DNA of 64,000 bases from Epiperipatus broadwayi (lineage: Eukaryota > Onychophora > Udeonychophora > Euonychophora > Peripatidae): NCBI GenBank assembly GCA_028023455.1, contig JAQFVV010012396.1, forward strand, positions 5,930,085 through 5,994,084. Direction: 5' to 3'. The notes under the pieces were generated by a model. That model did not search any database, was not told the DNA's origin, and saw nothing but the letters and a program-made list of their open reading frames with translations. Positions 35,095 through 46,146 of this stretch are shown here, one piece after another; position 1 is the first letter of the stretch, and every line of letters starts with the position of its first letter. Made by a program: the position numbers and the translations under genes.

Positions 35095-37470
35095 AAAATG
35101 TGATGTGATGTACTGTGACTTCTTAAATGGAGTCAGGAATCTCTCAGCAACTATGCCCAAAGAAACCTGTTAACCACTTTACTTTCCATTTCTCACTCTA
35201 AACTTTCCTATAATCTGCTCCATCCCATTTCCACAACATAATCTTTGTCAACTCTATGGCCTTTATATCTAAATCACCCTTATCTTTTCCCAAACCAGCA
35301 TAAAAACCAATAACCCATTTTCTGTATAATCACTTTGTTCATATTTATTCTCCCATAACTTCATTATTTGTACCCTTTCTGCTTTCAAGTATTTACATTC
35401 AATTAACAGATGCCTAATATTTTCTATACCTTCCTTACACAATTTGCAGCCTAAATCACCCATATTTTTCCATTTACATATATATTTTCTTGTTGCTAAA
35501 GATCCCATTTGAGCCTTAAACAATAAACTACTTTCTTTACTATTATCATAAATTAACTCACACCCAATTTCCATTTACTTCTATATATATTTAAACTCTT
35601 TTTACTCTCCATACTAGTTCTCCATCTCTCCAACTCCCTATTTTTTATTAATGCATCTATTCTTTTATCCCATTCCTTACCACTATAACACTCAACACTT
35701 CTCCACAAGCATCCCAACTTTTATACAAGTATACTGATATAAATTCTTTATCCAAATCTTTTGCATACTGTATTACCTTTCTCACCCATCTTGTTGCCTG
35801 CCCTTTACCCATAACCCAATTAAATACTATTTTGGCTAATATTTTATTATCCATAAACTGCAATCTACCAAACATTTTCATTTTACTTTTTGCATCTCTC
35901 ATATAAAAACTTGACCATCCCATTTCTTCTTGAATTGCCTCATTTGTTATCCACACCTCTGTATCTAATGCATTTCTTCCTATTTCCCTTTGTACTGTCT
36001 CTAAGTAATCTAATACCCCTTTACTAACACATAACACATCATTAACATATGTTAACCCTGCTACTACAACTCCCATACAATTCTAGCTACATCATATTTA
36101 TTATATGAAAATGCTGTTAATTTTGTTACCAAACCTATTCCTTTCTTTGCTTCATTTACCAATTTTTCCCCCATTCATCCAAGCAATTTTCCTGATTACT
36201 TAAGATGATTCCCAAATATTATATCTATCCACCACACTTAACTTTATATCCCCCAATTCTACATCTTCTCTTTCCCCAGTATTAATCATCATTATATTTG
36301 ATTTTTCTTCACTAAATTTAATCCCTATCTCTTTACCCACCCTTGCACATATCCTCAGCATAACTTCCATATCCTCTCTTCTTTCTGAATGGAAAAATAT
36401 ATCATCTGCAAAAAAAGACCCAACAAAGTATATACTCTCTTGCCACTTATTAATAGTATCTTTATCCCTCTTCCTAGCCCTTCTATTGCTTTCTCCATTT
36501 TACTTAAATATAACAAAAACAAAATAGGTGACATAGGGCATCTTTGCCTTAATTCTACCCTATTTTTAACTTTAACTGATTCTATATCCCCTAATTGATA
36601 AATATAGTAATTATTTTCATACAATTTCTTAATAATATTTACTAAAACTTCAACCATTCCCAAATTTGATAAACTTACTCATAATCTATTTCTATTTACT
36701 CTATCATGTGCTTTCTCTATATCTATAAAATTCATATGTAATTATCTACCTGAATTTCTACTCATATCCATATGTTGTGTAACTACAAATAAACTATCTC
36801 CTATATGCCTATCTGACCTAAAACCTCCTTGCATTTCCCCCACTACATTATTCTCTTCCATCCATTTTACACTTCCAGTCACCATATATGAGAAGACTTT
36901 ATATAAAATTGATGTTACCGCTATCGGTCTATAATTATTTAACTTTCTATGATCTTATCCTTTAAATAATAATCTTACTCTTGTATTACTCCAACTACTT
37001 GGAAAAAACTTTCTTCTGTGCCATCTTATTAAACATGGCAATAACCTTACTTTTGCTGTATGCCCTAAATTCATTACCATCTCTGCTGCCCATTCATCTA
37101 AACCTCTTGCCTTTCTCACGTTTTAATCTCTTTCCTGCCTTACTCAGTTCATTTTTTGTGAACCTAATATTCTCATTACTTTCATGTTTTCTATCACTAA
37201 GTCCTTCACATCTAACATCTTTTCTATATCCATTATATATCTATTTAAGATTCTCTCTAATTCTTCTCTGGAGATACACTCTATTCCCTCATCATCTATT
37301 AATACTATCTCTCTCTCTCTCTCTCTCTCTCTCCTACATTTCTCCTTTTAATGTAATTCCAAAATTTTTTACTCCCATCTCTTCCACTTTTATTAATATC
37401 CTCCAACAATTTACTATTAAACTTCATCCTCTCTTTATAATTTTCCATTTTAGCCAAATTCTTTTTTCTT
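35095..37470 (-). mobile_element. CR1-like LINE, 5'-truncated copy 3
   Basis: 3' UTR at 35095-35260; C-terminal Cys-His cluster CKLCKEGIENIRHLLIEC in the frame 35574-35269; thumb region 36076-35657 (GLTYVNDVLCVSKG, WSSFYMRDAKSKMKMFGRLQF, ATRWVRKVIQYAKD); RT block around 36560 (ELRQRCPMSPILFLLYLSKM) with the FADD region shifted (LQMIYF). Truncated at ~37470 in the linker. Head-to-tail with copy 2 in the same orientation. Confidence 0.83.
37302..37334. repeat. (CT)n microsatellite
   Basis: About 15 CT units expanded inside the CR1-like linker; the homologous site at 32195-32200 has only TCTC. Confidence 0.85.
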
Positions 37471-37484
37471 AAGTACTTACAGTA

Positions 37485-37675
37485 GTGCCACCCAGTGGAA
37501 ACCATAATAATCAAAATCAATGGATGCACTGGTGAATGCAATGAGCTACATATTAATCTGTGAGTATTGGATGAGTAGACATTACATCTTAATTTTATGC
37601 ACAAATCTTCTTGCATCAATTGATTATTAAGGCTTGTACTAGGTGGCTCTATTATACAGAGAGTTTCTCATTGTT
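37485..37675. mobile_element. MITE-like element related to 17992
   Basis: Left part CAGTAGTGCCACCCAGTGG and right part AGGTGGCTCTATTATACAGA are both derived from the end of the TTAA MITE, facing each other, with ATCAATGGATGCA / TGCATCAATTGAT inner matches. Probably a rearranged copy, inserted at the truncated end of the LINE. Confidence 0.6.
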
Positions 37676-37679
37676 TTAA

Positions 37680-39380
37680 ACTATTGCTTCTAATGTAAAT
37701 GATACCAAGTGATCTGAGAAAAGCATGGAATCTTCAATTTGTTATTCAATGTTTGGCAACTACATTTAAATACTATGTGAACATACAAATAAGACTATTG
37801 AAATATATAATGACTTTATACAATGCATGATTTAGTGCTTAGATGGTGGATTCTGGATCTTAAGATTCATGAACCAGATTGTCTTAAGTCATCTAAAACT
37901 TGGTTTCCAGCTTTGAGTAATAAAATTAAATAAGATAATTTGTTCCCAACAAATAAGGTGATTATTCAGTTAGTACTTTTAATCATTTTTCTAATCTTTT
38001 AGATATGATTGGCCCTCATTTACTATATTCCCTTTTTTTAGATATATTAATAAATCTTGCAAAACAATCTTTCTTGAATGATGCCTCTTCAATGGATAAT
38101 TTTTACTTTCTTTTTAAATTTTAATAAGTTACATTAACAAACTTTTTGAATTTCTAAGTGATACATTTCCAAGGTGTTTTTTTTTTTTTTTCTGCCTTTA
38201 AAAATATAAACTATAATTGTTTATGGAATGACAAACCTGAATTAAATTTATTTTCATATTGATTATAATGACTTTCATATACACCTTAAATATTTATTTT
38301 TGTAGCATATGAGTGTTGTTTTGAAATGCCTATAGTAATGACATTATATTAGTTAGATTATTCTTATATCTATAGTAAACCCTTTCCAATTCTATCAGAT
38401 ATTTTTTTAATGCACTGTGGATGTTAATAATTTTTTTAAAAAAATAAATTGTGAAATAGACAGCTTGGCTTCAACTTATTGATTATGTGGTATACATGTC
38501 ACTTGGTTCATTACAGACATATATATAAAGTGTTCACTTTCTAAGCTGAAAGTCATTGGTTAAGCAATTGTAGATGATTTTTGCAATTTTCCAGAAGAAT
38601 TTACTATTTTAAATATGCAAAATTTGGCACTTTGCATATTTAAATGTGACATATCTTTGTAATTTTAAATTCATTTTGATATCAGAACTTCTCTTGACCC
38701 TAAAGCTGCCAAATTTCAAGCTCAATTTGTGGCTAACACATCTTAAGTGAGTACATTTGGTTTCTTTTTGGTGGTTCACTTGACAGAAATGTGCTATTTG
38801 GTCAAATCTAAGATATTTAGAAATTTATTAAAAATATTATTGATACGAAATCCTCATGCATTCTGTTGTAAATGTCTGCAATATTTACTTTTATTAAGTT
38901 TAAATTAAAAAAATTCTGGATATTTTGTGGCCTTATCTATAATATCTATTACACTTTCCAATTAATTTTTAAAAGCTTGTGGTCTGAAGAATAAAACTAT
39001 GTAGTAATGCTCATTTTAAATTTAAGATCTTTTTTTTTTTGTCAGTTTCAGATTTATATCTGAAGTGCTGAAAAACCATTTGTAAAGAAGATATTGTATC
39101 TTTTTTTTTAATAATTTGCAATAGAGTATGCAATAGCAGTTATTAGCAAAGGCCTTGTTTTTCCCTTCTGTTTTTGCAAAAGTCATCAATTTCAAATATA
39201 TCTGCTATATCATTCCGTATCAATTTTGTCTATATAACTTAAATTTATTCTATTGTAAATATATTAATATTTGTATATAGTTTGTTATTATGGTATTTTT
39301 TAATATAAAAAAATGTAATTGAGCACATATAGCATCATTAGTAAAATAACAGATGTTTTTCTGTCTCAGTGAAAAGTTAT
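37680..39380. other. AT-rich spacer, no gene seen
   Basis: No frame or repeat matched apart from homopolymer runs (e.g. poly-T at 38176-38190 and 39031-39041). Confidence 0.5.
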
Positions 39381-39383
39381 CAT

Positions 39384-39745
39384 TTACTTATTTTTTGCTG
39401 CAGTATTGGAAAATGCAGCTTTGCTAGATTCTATTTGTGCTCTCAGTTTTTGACATTTCTCTTTAATGAAATCTCTTACAGTGCTAAAAATTGTTTTCAT
39501 TTGTTTACGGACTTCAGAATCAGATATAAAAAAATAATTCTATACTGATTTAAAAATAATCAAATAATTAGTTGCCTGAGAGACTGCGAAGGCAAAAGTA
39601 AATAAGTCTAGCTGTGATTCAGGGACTTTTAGTTTTGGAATCCATAAGTTTACAAATGCGCAAAAATGCATTAGCAATATGTTCCATATAAAATAGAGCA
39701 TTTATGGTAGCTTTGTTTTTCCTATTGTTATCCACCGGATGAAAC
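39384..39745 (-). pseudogene. Decayed coding frame of unrecognised protein
   Basis: On the minus strand a frame reads FHPVDNNRKNKATINALFYM, then EHIANAFLRICKL; after a one-base shift near 39645 it continues WIPKLKVPESQLDLFTFAF and AVSQATNYLIIFKSV, one TAG (~39542), then SDSEVRKQMKTIFSTVRDFI, KEKCQKLRAQIESSKAAFSN and a TAA stop at 39384-39386. Codon-level coherence over 115 residues with just two lesions argues for a recently dead gene, an exon of an unspliced gene, or a retrocopy. No domain recognised. Two helices and a coiled-coil-like end are apparent. Confidence 0.5.
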
Positions 39746-39756
39746 AAAATTTATCT

Positions 39757-39822
39757 TTATATGAGATAATGTGGATAGTTGAAAGGTGCTTGAAAGTCTG
39801 AGTTCAAATTCTCTATACTTAT
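39757..39822 (+). repeat. Partial tRNA-SINE head
   Basis: ATGAGATAATGTGGATAGTT followed by GAAAGTCTGAGTTCAAATTC matches the head at 8993-9045. The A box is missing and the B box has one change. 5'-truncated. Confidence 0.7.
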
Positions 39823-40662
39823 CAGCTTAAATGGAGACTCAGTATTTTTATAATCTTATTTGATCTATTTTGAAATGGCTAACTGAATAGTGAATTTAAA
39901 GACATTGCAACTTCTCTAAATAAAATTAGTAGAGTCATTAGGGAGTTTATTGAACTCCATTTTACTTTTCTTTAATGTGAAATTATTAATAACCTTTTAA
40001 TAATTATATTTTAATAGCTTTCTATATATTTTCTGAGAAGTGTTTAAACCTCCAAATACACTGTTTCAAAAACACATTTAAAAAAATTATGAGATTGTAA
40101 AAAAACAAAGAACATTTTTTTTTTTAAGAATCAAATCGAATCAGTTTCAGTTTGTAATTGGTTACTAATACTTATAGAATAATTTATATAATTTTAAAAC
40201 GTATAATTGGAAAAATATAATTTAAAATTATTTTCATATATTATTTAGTAATGAACATGCTCAAAAAGAACTCCATAAATATGAGTAGATTTATGTTTAT
40301 GTCTGTAAATATGAACATGCACTCATGTAACATAATTTTACAAATTTTTGTATTAAAGAGCTGAAACATATGTGCCAGTGTGTTAGAGTATTTTCTAGTG
40401 AATGTTATGTAATTGTCTGTAAACTTTGAGAATGCAATGGTCACAGAACTAGTTTAAGAAATCAGCTCTGCTAAAATCTAATGTCCTCCTTTACAAAATA
40501 CGAGAGGAACTTTCAATGCTCTCGCTCATACATACATGTGCTCATGTTCATATTGCATAGCATTTATATATATATTATAATTTTTCTTACCTTCCATGAA
40601 TGTCATTTGTATATATAAATAAATTTTATAATTTTTTTTACAATACCATTTTTCATCTTTAG
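39823..40662. other. AT-rich DNA ending in a 3' splice site
   Basis: No gene seen. The last ~35 bp (T-rich, TTTTTCATCTTTAG at 40649-40662) form a good polypyrimidine tract and AG acceptor in front of the 651-codon frame, so this is probably intron sequence. Confidence 0.6.
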
Positions 40663-40663
40663 G

Positions 40664-42619
40664 ATGAAGATTTGTAAAGATAATAAAAGAAATTTAGTAT
40701 CACAATTTCTTACTCATAATGACAGACCTCGATCTCAATCAAAACAACAATGTAAAGAATGGATGATTGATCACAAACCATCTACTACACCAGCTTGTAC
40801 TTCTTATTTACAGTCAAAACAGATTCCTATTAAAGAATCTCATTATACCATGGATAAAGGTGAAAAATATTGTTTTACCCGTATAACTACCCTAGAAGTT
40901 GAAAATAGAGATAGCATCAAAACTAAAATTATAAGACAGTCATTTCCAGATTCATGTAAGGTGCATGATGTAGATATTTCTCAAGAATCCCTAGTATCTG
41001 TTTCACCAATGCCTTCCAAAGAATCTATTCCTTATAGAGAGTCAAGTACAATGTCTTCTACTCATACTTCAAATTACTATCAACCTTGTCCAAAACCATA
41101 TAAAAAATCACCTCCTGTACAAGGTCTAATACATACTTCTCAATGCCCTCCTCCACAAGTTTTGTCATACAAGCCTCCTACTTCAGTTAAGCATATTCCA
41201 GTATTATCGCCAATACCAGTTTCACCACATTCATTGTCACCATGTGAACCTATACGTCCATGTACGCCTGATATACCACTGAAGCCTCAAGAATATCTAG
41301 ATGATTCACAATCATCAAAAAGAACTACATCTAGTAAAAGAGACAGATGTGTATCAAAAAAGAAGGCAAAATCTACATGCAAGAAAAATACAGACAGTTC
41401 TTCAGGTCAAACATCCACCAAGTCAAAAAGAAGATGTGCTGGGAAATCTTCAGGAAGTGAAGATATTCCCCATTTATCAACAAATAATAAACACTATATT
41501 AAAACTACAGATAATTTACAAGGTATAAGCCATTATATCCCAGCACATGAACTGTTAGAAAATCAAAGGCCAAGAAGACAAATGTCAATAGATAGAAAGC
41601 AATTTTATTCAGATCCAGAATATGTAATTCACAATTATGAAAGACTGGAAGATATAAGACCAGCTTCTCAATTATCAGAATGTAAAAGACAAAATTATCC
41701 AGCATCAGAACATATAAATAAAGAAGCAAGAGAAGATAAAAGGGCAAGCAATCAAGTATCAGAAGAAAGAAATCAGAAGAGACCATTGTCAGACCATGCA
41801 ATACATAATAGTATAGAAATATCTTCTAAACAATCAAAACATAAAATGCTAAGTCAATCAACAACAGAAGATATTACCCAAAGCACACTAGGATCAGAAA
41901 ATATAAATCATAGTGTAATAATATCAGATGAAATTCAAAGTGGAAAATATTATGATATTTTAAATAAAAGTGTTGAACTATCAGAAAGCAGGAGTCCAAG
42001 TAAAATTGCATTTTCTGAAAAAAGTACAAGTAGGCAATCATTAAGTGATAGAACAAGTAGACCATCTTCAGCAGAAATAGAAAGTCCTTCAGTTGACAGA
42101 GTGTCAAATGTGTCATCTAAAGAATTTTCTAATCAAGGAGGTCAAACCATAGGCATATCACCACCATCTTATCATTATTTTTCAGACAAATCTGTAAGTA
42201 GATTGTCAGAACCATCACAGGTAAGAACACTTTTTAGTAAAGAACCTTCTACAAAACATTCTGGTATGTATAGTAAAAGCTTTCAGTCAGTTCCATCACA
42301 TAAAGAAAATATATTAATTAATGTAACATCACCAACAACACCATCTTCAAGCTTATCATCATTGAAAACAACAAAACAAATATCAAATAAACTTTCAAAT
42401 GTATTTTCAAATAAAACTCTTTCAGATAGATCAAGTAAATTATCTTCCAAAAAAGTATCTGTTCATTCAATAACTCCACAATCATCATCAGTATCATTTA
42501 ATCTTAGTGAATCCTTGCAGGAATTTTCACAAATGACCCTGAGTGAAAATCCAAGAAGGTTTCCCAAAGTACATCGTGTTTCAGAATCAGAAAGTGTAAG
42601 TGGAGAAGAATCAACTTAG
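40664..42619 (+). CDS. Unrecognised 651-aa Ser-rich disordered protein (large exon)
   Basis: A single uninterrupted frame of 651 codons with TAG at 42617-42619, far longer than chance allows in this AT-rich context, so it is certainly coding. The ATG at 40664 follows an AG acceptor (40661-40662) by one base and the frame is also open upstream to 40619, so it may be an internal or terminal exon and the true start may lie in an earlier exon. The protein is rich in Ser, Lys, Pro, Thr and Gln; a Pro-rich region (~residues 135-210: SPPVQG, PVLSPIPVSPHSLSP) and a basic Cys-containing stretch (~220-265: KRDRCVSKKKAKSTCKKN) are followed by Ser-rich acidic repeats (SDRTSRPSS, SKLSSKKVS). No signal peptide, membrane segment or catalytic motif is visible. 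Probably disordered scaffold or nuclear protein; function unknown. The gene runs in the same direction as the kelch-like exon but nothing links them. Confidence 0.8.
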   Translation: MKICKDNKRNLVSQFLTHNDRPRSQSKQQCKEWMIDHKPSTTPACTSYLQSKQIPIKESHYTMDKGEKYCFTRITTLEVENRDSIKTKIIRQSFPDSCKVHDVDISQESLVSVSPMPSKESIPYRESSTMSSTHTSNYYQPCPKPYKKSPPVQGLIHTSQCPPPQVLSYKPPTSVKHIPVLSPIPVSPHSLSPCEPIRPCTPDIPLKPQEYLDDSQSSKRTTSSKRDRCVSKKKAKSTCKKNTDSSSGQTSTKSKRRCAGKSSGSEDIPHLSTNNKHYIKTTDNLQGISHYIPAHELLENQRPRRQMSIDRKQFYSDPEYVIHNYERLEDIRPASQLSECKRQNYPASEHINKEAREDKRASNQVSEERNQKRPLSDHAIHNSIEISSKQSKHKMLSQSTTEDITQSTLGSENINHSVIISDEIQSGKYYDILNKSVELSESRSPSKIAFSEKSTSRQSLSDRTSRPSSAEIESPSVDRVSNVSSKEFSNQGGQTIGISPPSYHYFSDKSVSRLSEPSQVRTLFSKEPSTKHSGMYSKSFQSVPSHKENILINVTSPTTPSSSLSSLKTTKQISNKLSNVFSNKTLSDRSSKLSSKKVSVHSITPQSSSVSFNLSESLQEFSQMTLSENPRRFPKVHRVSESESVSGEEST

Positions 42620-42754
42620 AATGGATTAAGATATTAATTAAAAAACTGCTGATTGTACAGGTAAACCATCATAAAAAATTAGTGTTTTAATTATATTTAA
42701 AAACAATTCTTTATTGATATATATACATATATTTTACCCAGTTGACTACATAGC
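42620..42754 (+). other. Putative 3' UTR start of the 651-codon gene
   Basis: Directly after the stop. Contains GTACAG|GTAAAC at ~42660, a good donor-like site, so the 3' UTR could be spliced. No AATAAA seen in this short stretch. Confidence 0.4.
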
Positions 42755-43066
42755 TGCATCAACAATAATTAGATAAGTAGGCAGGATTTTCCTCAGGTTT
42801 AAGTATATAATTATTTACTTAATGGGGGAAGTAATAATTAATATTCCCATGCATATTTTTTATAATAATAATAATGGGTCTTCAATTAATTAAACATTTT
42901 AATTCCCAAAATTATCATATGAGAATTCTCATACATTAAATTTGTTAAATAATAATATGATTTTAATTTAATAAGAGTTATAAATGATTGTAGAAGGGAG
43001 AGAAAATTGTAACAGAATGTAAACAAGTGTTTTAACTCGCTCTCTTCAGTACTTATAATTAATTAG

Positions 43067-43968
43067 GGTAATCATGTATTTATCTTGCTATAACATCATT
43101 ACCCTGAAGGCATACTACTCTAATCTTCTGACCTTTAAGATAATGTCACCTAGTGATTTGCGAACAAAGTTAATCACTAAAATTTGTCCGCATATCACGT
43201 GGAGACATTACGTCAAAGATCGCAAGATTTTGGTTTCACTTTTTAAAAAAAAAAAAACAACATCAACAAATTTAAAACTTATGGGTTTTTTTTTTTTTTT
43301 TGGTTCCACTTGAAACGGTATTATTTAGCCATCATCCCATTTCACCTACTATGTTCCATCGTAGTTAGTATCTTTTCCACCAGTTCGAACCCTCACAGTC
43401 CACATATACAATCAGAAAAATTTATTTTGATATGTAATAGCATATATTTATGTGTATGTGCAGATATGTGTGCACATTGAATATATTAATGTCTGTATGT
43501 GTATAATGCATACGCAATTATAAATTTAAAATTAATAAAATGATATAATTAAATTAAGTTGTGTGAATATTATTATATGTGTGTAACCACTTACATATAT
43601 ATGTGAGAGAAGACATAATGCAATAGATTTAAAGAAGCATTTCAACTTTATTATATTAATAATATAAATTTGAAATATTCTCAATTAAAAATTCTTTATT
43701 TAAATGCATTGGTATAAAAATTTCAATTCCTGGGATAATCTCACACACATATACAATAAAATGTTTACAAACTTAAACTCTTTTTTAAAAAAAGTTATCT
43801 GTTTTTAGAAAAAAAAAATCAAATCTCATGGGTCAAAAAATCAAATCTTTCAGATTAGTTATGTCAGTGTCTTCATTGCCATGACAACGTCCATATCTTC
43901 GATGACGCTTACTAGCAGAAACAATGTTGAGCATAATGATATCATAGCAAGATAAATACATGACTACC
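43067..43968. mobile_element. 902-bp TIR element, GGTA ends, 8-bp TSD
   Basis: Left GGTAATCATGTATTTATCTT and right (complement) GGTAGTCATGTATTTATCTT match over ~38 bp with few changes. Flanks TTAATTAG (43059-43066) and TTAATTAC (43969-43976) are an 8-bp duplication with one mismatch. Copy B has the uninterrupted site at 54564-54590. No transposase. Interior includes long poly-A and poly-T runs at 43243 and 43288. Confidence 0.9.
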
Positions 43969-44287
43969 TTAATTACTAATTTTAATTTAAACTATGAAAA
44001 TATACTAAGACAAAAAATAATTTTCTTTTTTTTGTAAATTATTTAATACATATTAATTGTAACTTTAAAAGAGAGATAAAGTTTTATTTTTAATAGCATT
44101 TTTAAATTGAAAAAAATTAGATGCTAATATTTTTGGTAAATTTTATTTTTAATTAGAGTTATTTTTTTCTCTTTATTTATCTTCAATGCAAAAACTAAAT
44201 TTAGTGCAATTAACTGATTATCTTGTTTTCCTTTTGTAATAAAATTTTTTAATTAGAAAATAATGTCAAGAATTTTGTGATGTTAAT

Positions 44288-44560
44288 AAAAGTTTCACTA
44301 TAAACTCATCAACACTCCTTTAACACTTTAAGCAAATAATTTTATTTATTTAACAGTTTCGACTGTACTAGCAGTCTTCGTCAGATCTACAACATAAAAA
44401 AATTAGATAAATATTATATCAATACAACCAAAATTATTATTCTTCATATTCTCATATAAAATTATAATAAAACAAAATAATATAAAGCAAAAACAACTCA
44501 GTCCAAAACCTTTCAACCAAAATTTTCCCATATCTTTTAAAAAAAAAAAAAGTTCTTCAC
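44288..44560 (-). mobile_element. Penelope-like element tail fragment
   Basis: Absent at the homologous place in copy B (54890). The minus strand has CTGACGAAGACTG...CAGTCGAAAC followed by TGTTAAATAAATAAAATT, the typical look of a PLE end, with the rest 5'-truncated. Confidence 0.65.
44356..44384 (-). ncRNA. Hammerhead-ribozyme-like motif
   Basis: On the minus strand CTGACGA, a 5-bp helix GACTG/CAGTC with loop CTAGTA, and GAAAC occur in the order and spacing of a hammerhead core (CUGANGA - helix II - GAAA), with one extra A before helix II. Hammerheads are known in PLE terminal repeats. Helices I and III and the cleavage site are not clear here. Confidence 0.45.
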
Positions 44561-45187
44561 TTGTTTTTCAATGTCAAAATATAAAAATATAGCTGAACAC
44601 TTGTACTTATAAAAATTTATATAATTGGTTGTTATAAAATCCATCATGTTGGAGACAGATTGTGATTAGTTTATAGGCAAGATTGTTCTAAATAAAATAA
44701 TTGGGTATGAATAGGTCAGCAGACTTAAGTGTCTGGAAAAAAATATTCCTGACTTAGATGTAGAAGGAAGAGTAGTCAAGTCTTAATTTAGCTGATAAAG
44801 AAAAAAGAAACAGAAGTCTTTATCAAGCTGTTATATAGTACAACAGGAATCTTTACCAAGCTATTGCATAGAATAGCAGATGTTTTAATCAAGCTTTTAG
44901 CATACTATAAGTTTAGTCATAAAATGATTTATACAATGAAACCATGTGATAAATTCAGCTAAAAGCTAATATCATCTTACTCCAGGTAACGTGCCTTCAC
45001 TGAAATAAAAATGAAGAGAAGTTAATCACTAAAGTAATCTGAATTCTTGTCTGCAACTAAGAATATGAGTCTCTGTCTGTGTTATTCTCGACTGAAAAAT
45101 TTATTAAAGCAAAATGGATAAAATTTTGCTGTTGCTAGCTTGGAAATGAAATATTGCACATCAGAAAAAGGACAAATTAAACATGTT

Positions 45188-45927
45188 AATTTTATACTAT
45201 CATGTCATTTTTTTATTCATTGCTAATCAGTTAATTACTAACCCTCTACTATTCTGACAGATTTCTTTGTTCTCATTAGATTTAAGCTTTCAACTTGCCT
45301 TCAAGAAGAAAATTTTATTGGAAATCATAATTGGTAAGAAGGACTTCACATAAAAATAAATAAAACCATGTTTAAAGATATTTTTGTATGCACACTGTAT
45401 TTTTTAATAATAATAATAATTATGATAATAATAATAATAATAATAATATTTTTTGAAAGAATTAATAATTTAAAATATTTTCATTAAGTTAATATTCTCA
45501 AATTTTAAAATGTATTATTTTGAAAATCCAGTCAATTTCTTTCTTAAAATTATGAAACAGTTTTAGAAAATTTAATTTTTTGAAAATTTAAATTTGTATT
45601 TTTCTAAAACATGTTTTCTTTTTTCATTCATTTACCCTCATAAAAATTTAACAAAAGATTAATTAATCTAAATCAAAGATTGTTATCTTTGATTTTGAAA
45701 ATGTTTTTTTAGTTCTTAGTTATTTTAAAGAAATAATTAAATATTAATTTATGAATAGAAATCAACCAATTGTTTATAATTTTTAAGAAAATATATTTTT
45801 TGCTGAAATGAATGTTCAAAATTTTATACTATCATGTCATTTTTTTATTCATTGCTAATCAGTTAATTACTAACTCTCTACTATTCTGACAGATTTCTTT
45901 GTTCTCGTTAGATTTAAGCTTTCACCT
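45188..45927. repeat. 108-bp direct repeat, 625 bp apart
   Basis: 45188-45296 and 45818-45927 (TACTATCATGTCATTTTTTT ... TTAGATTTAAGCTTTCA) differ at only a few bases. Copy B has a match only for the second site, so the first is the added one. Between them is an (AAT)n run at 45409-45447. Confidence 0.9.
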
Positions 45928-46146
45928 TGCACCTTAATATTAAACTATTATTATTTCTGAGAATATAATAAACTTGATCTCATTGGATAGATATTTTTGT
46001 TTAGAAATTATATAAATTTTAAAAATCACATTTGATTTTCAGAATATTAAAAACTAGATTTTAATCAAAACAAAACTGTCATATCATAAAATTTTAGCTA
46101 AAGCCAATTCAATTTGCAAAATGAAAAAAATCTTGTTTATTTGATA

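Noticed and set aside
41505-42116. Minus-strand frames inside the 651-codon exon
   Set aside because: Antisense shadows of a Ser-rich coding sequence.
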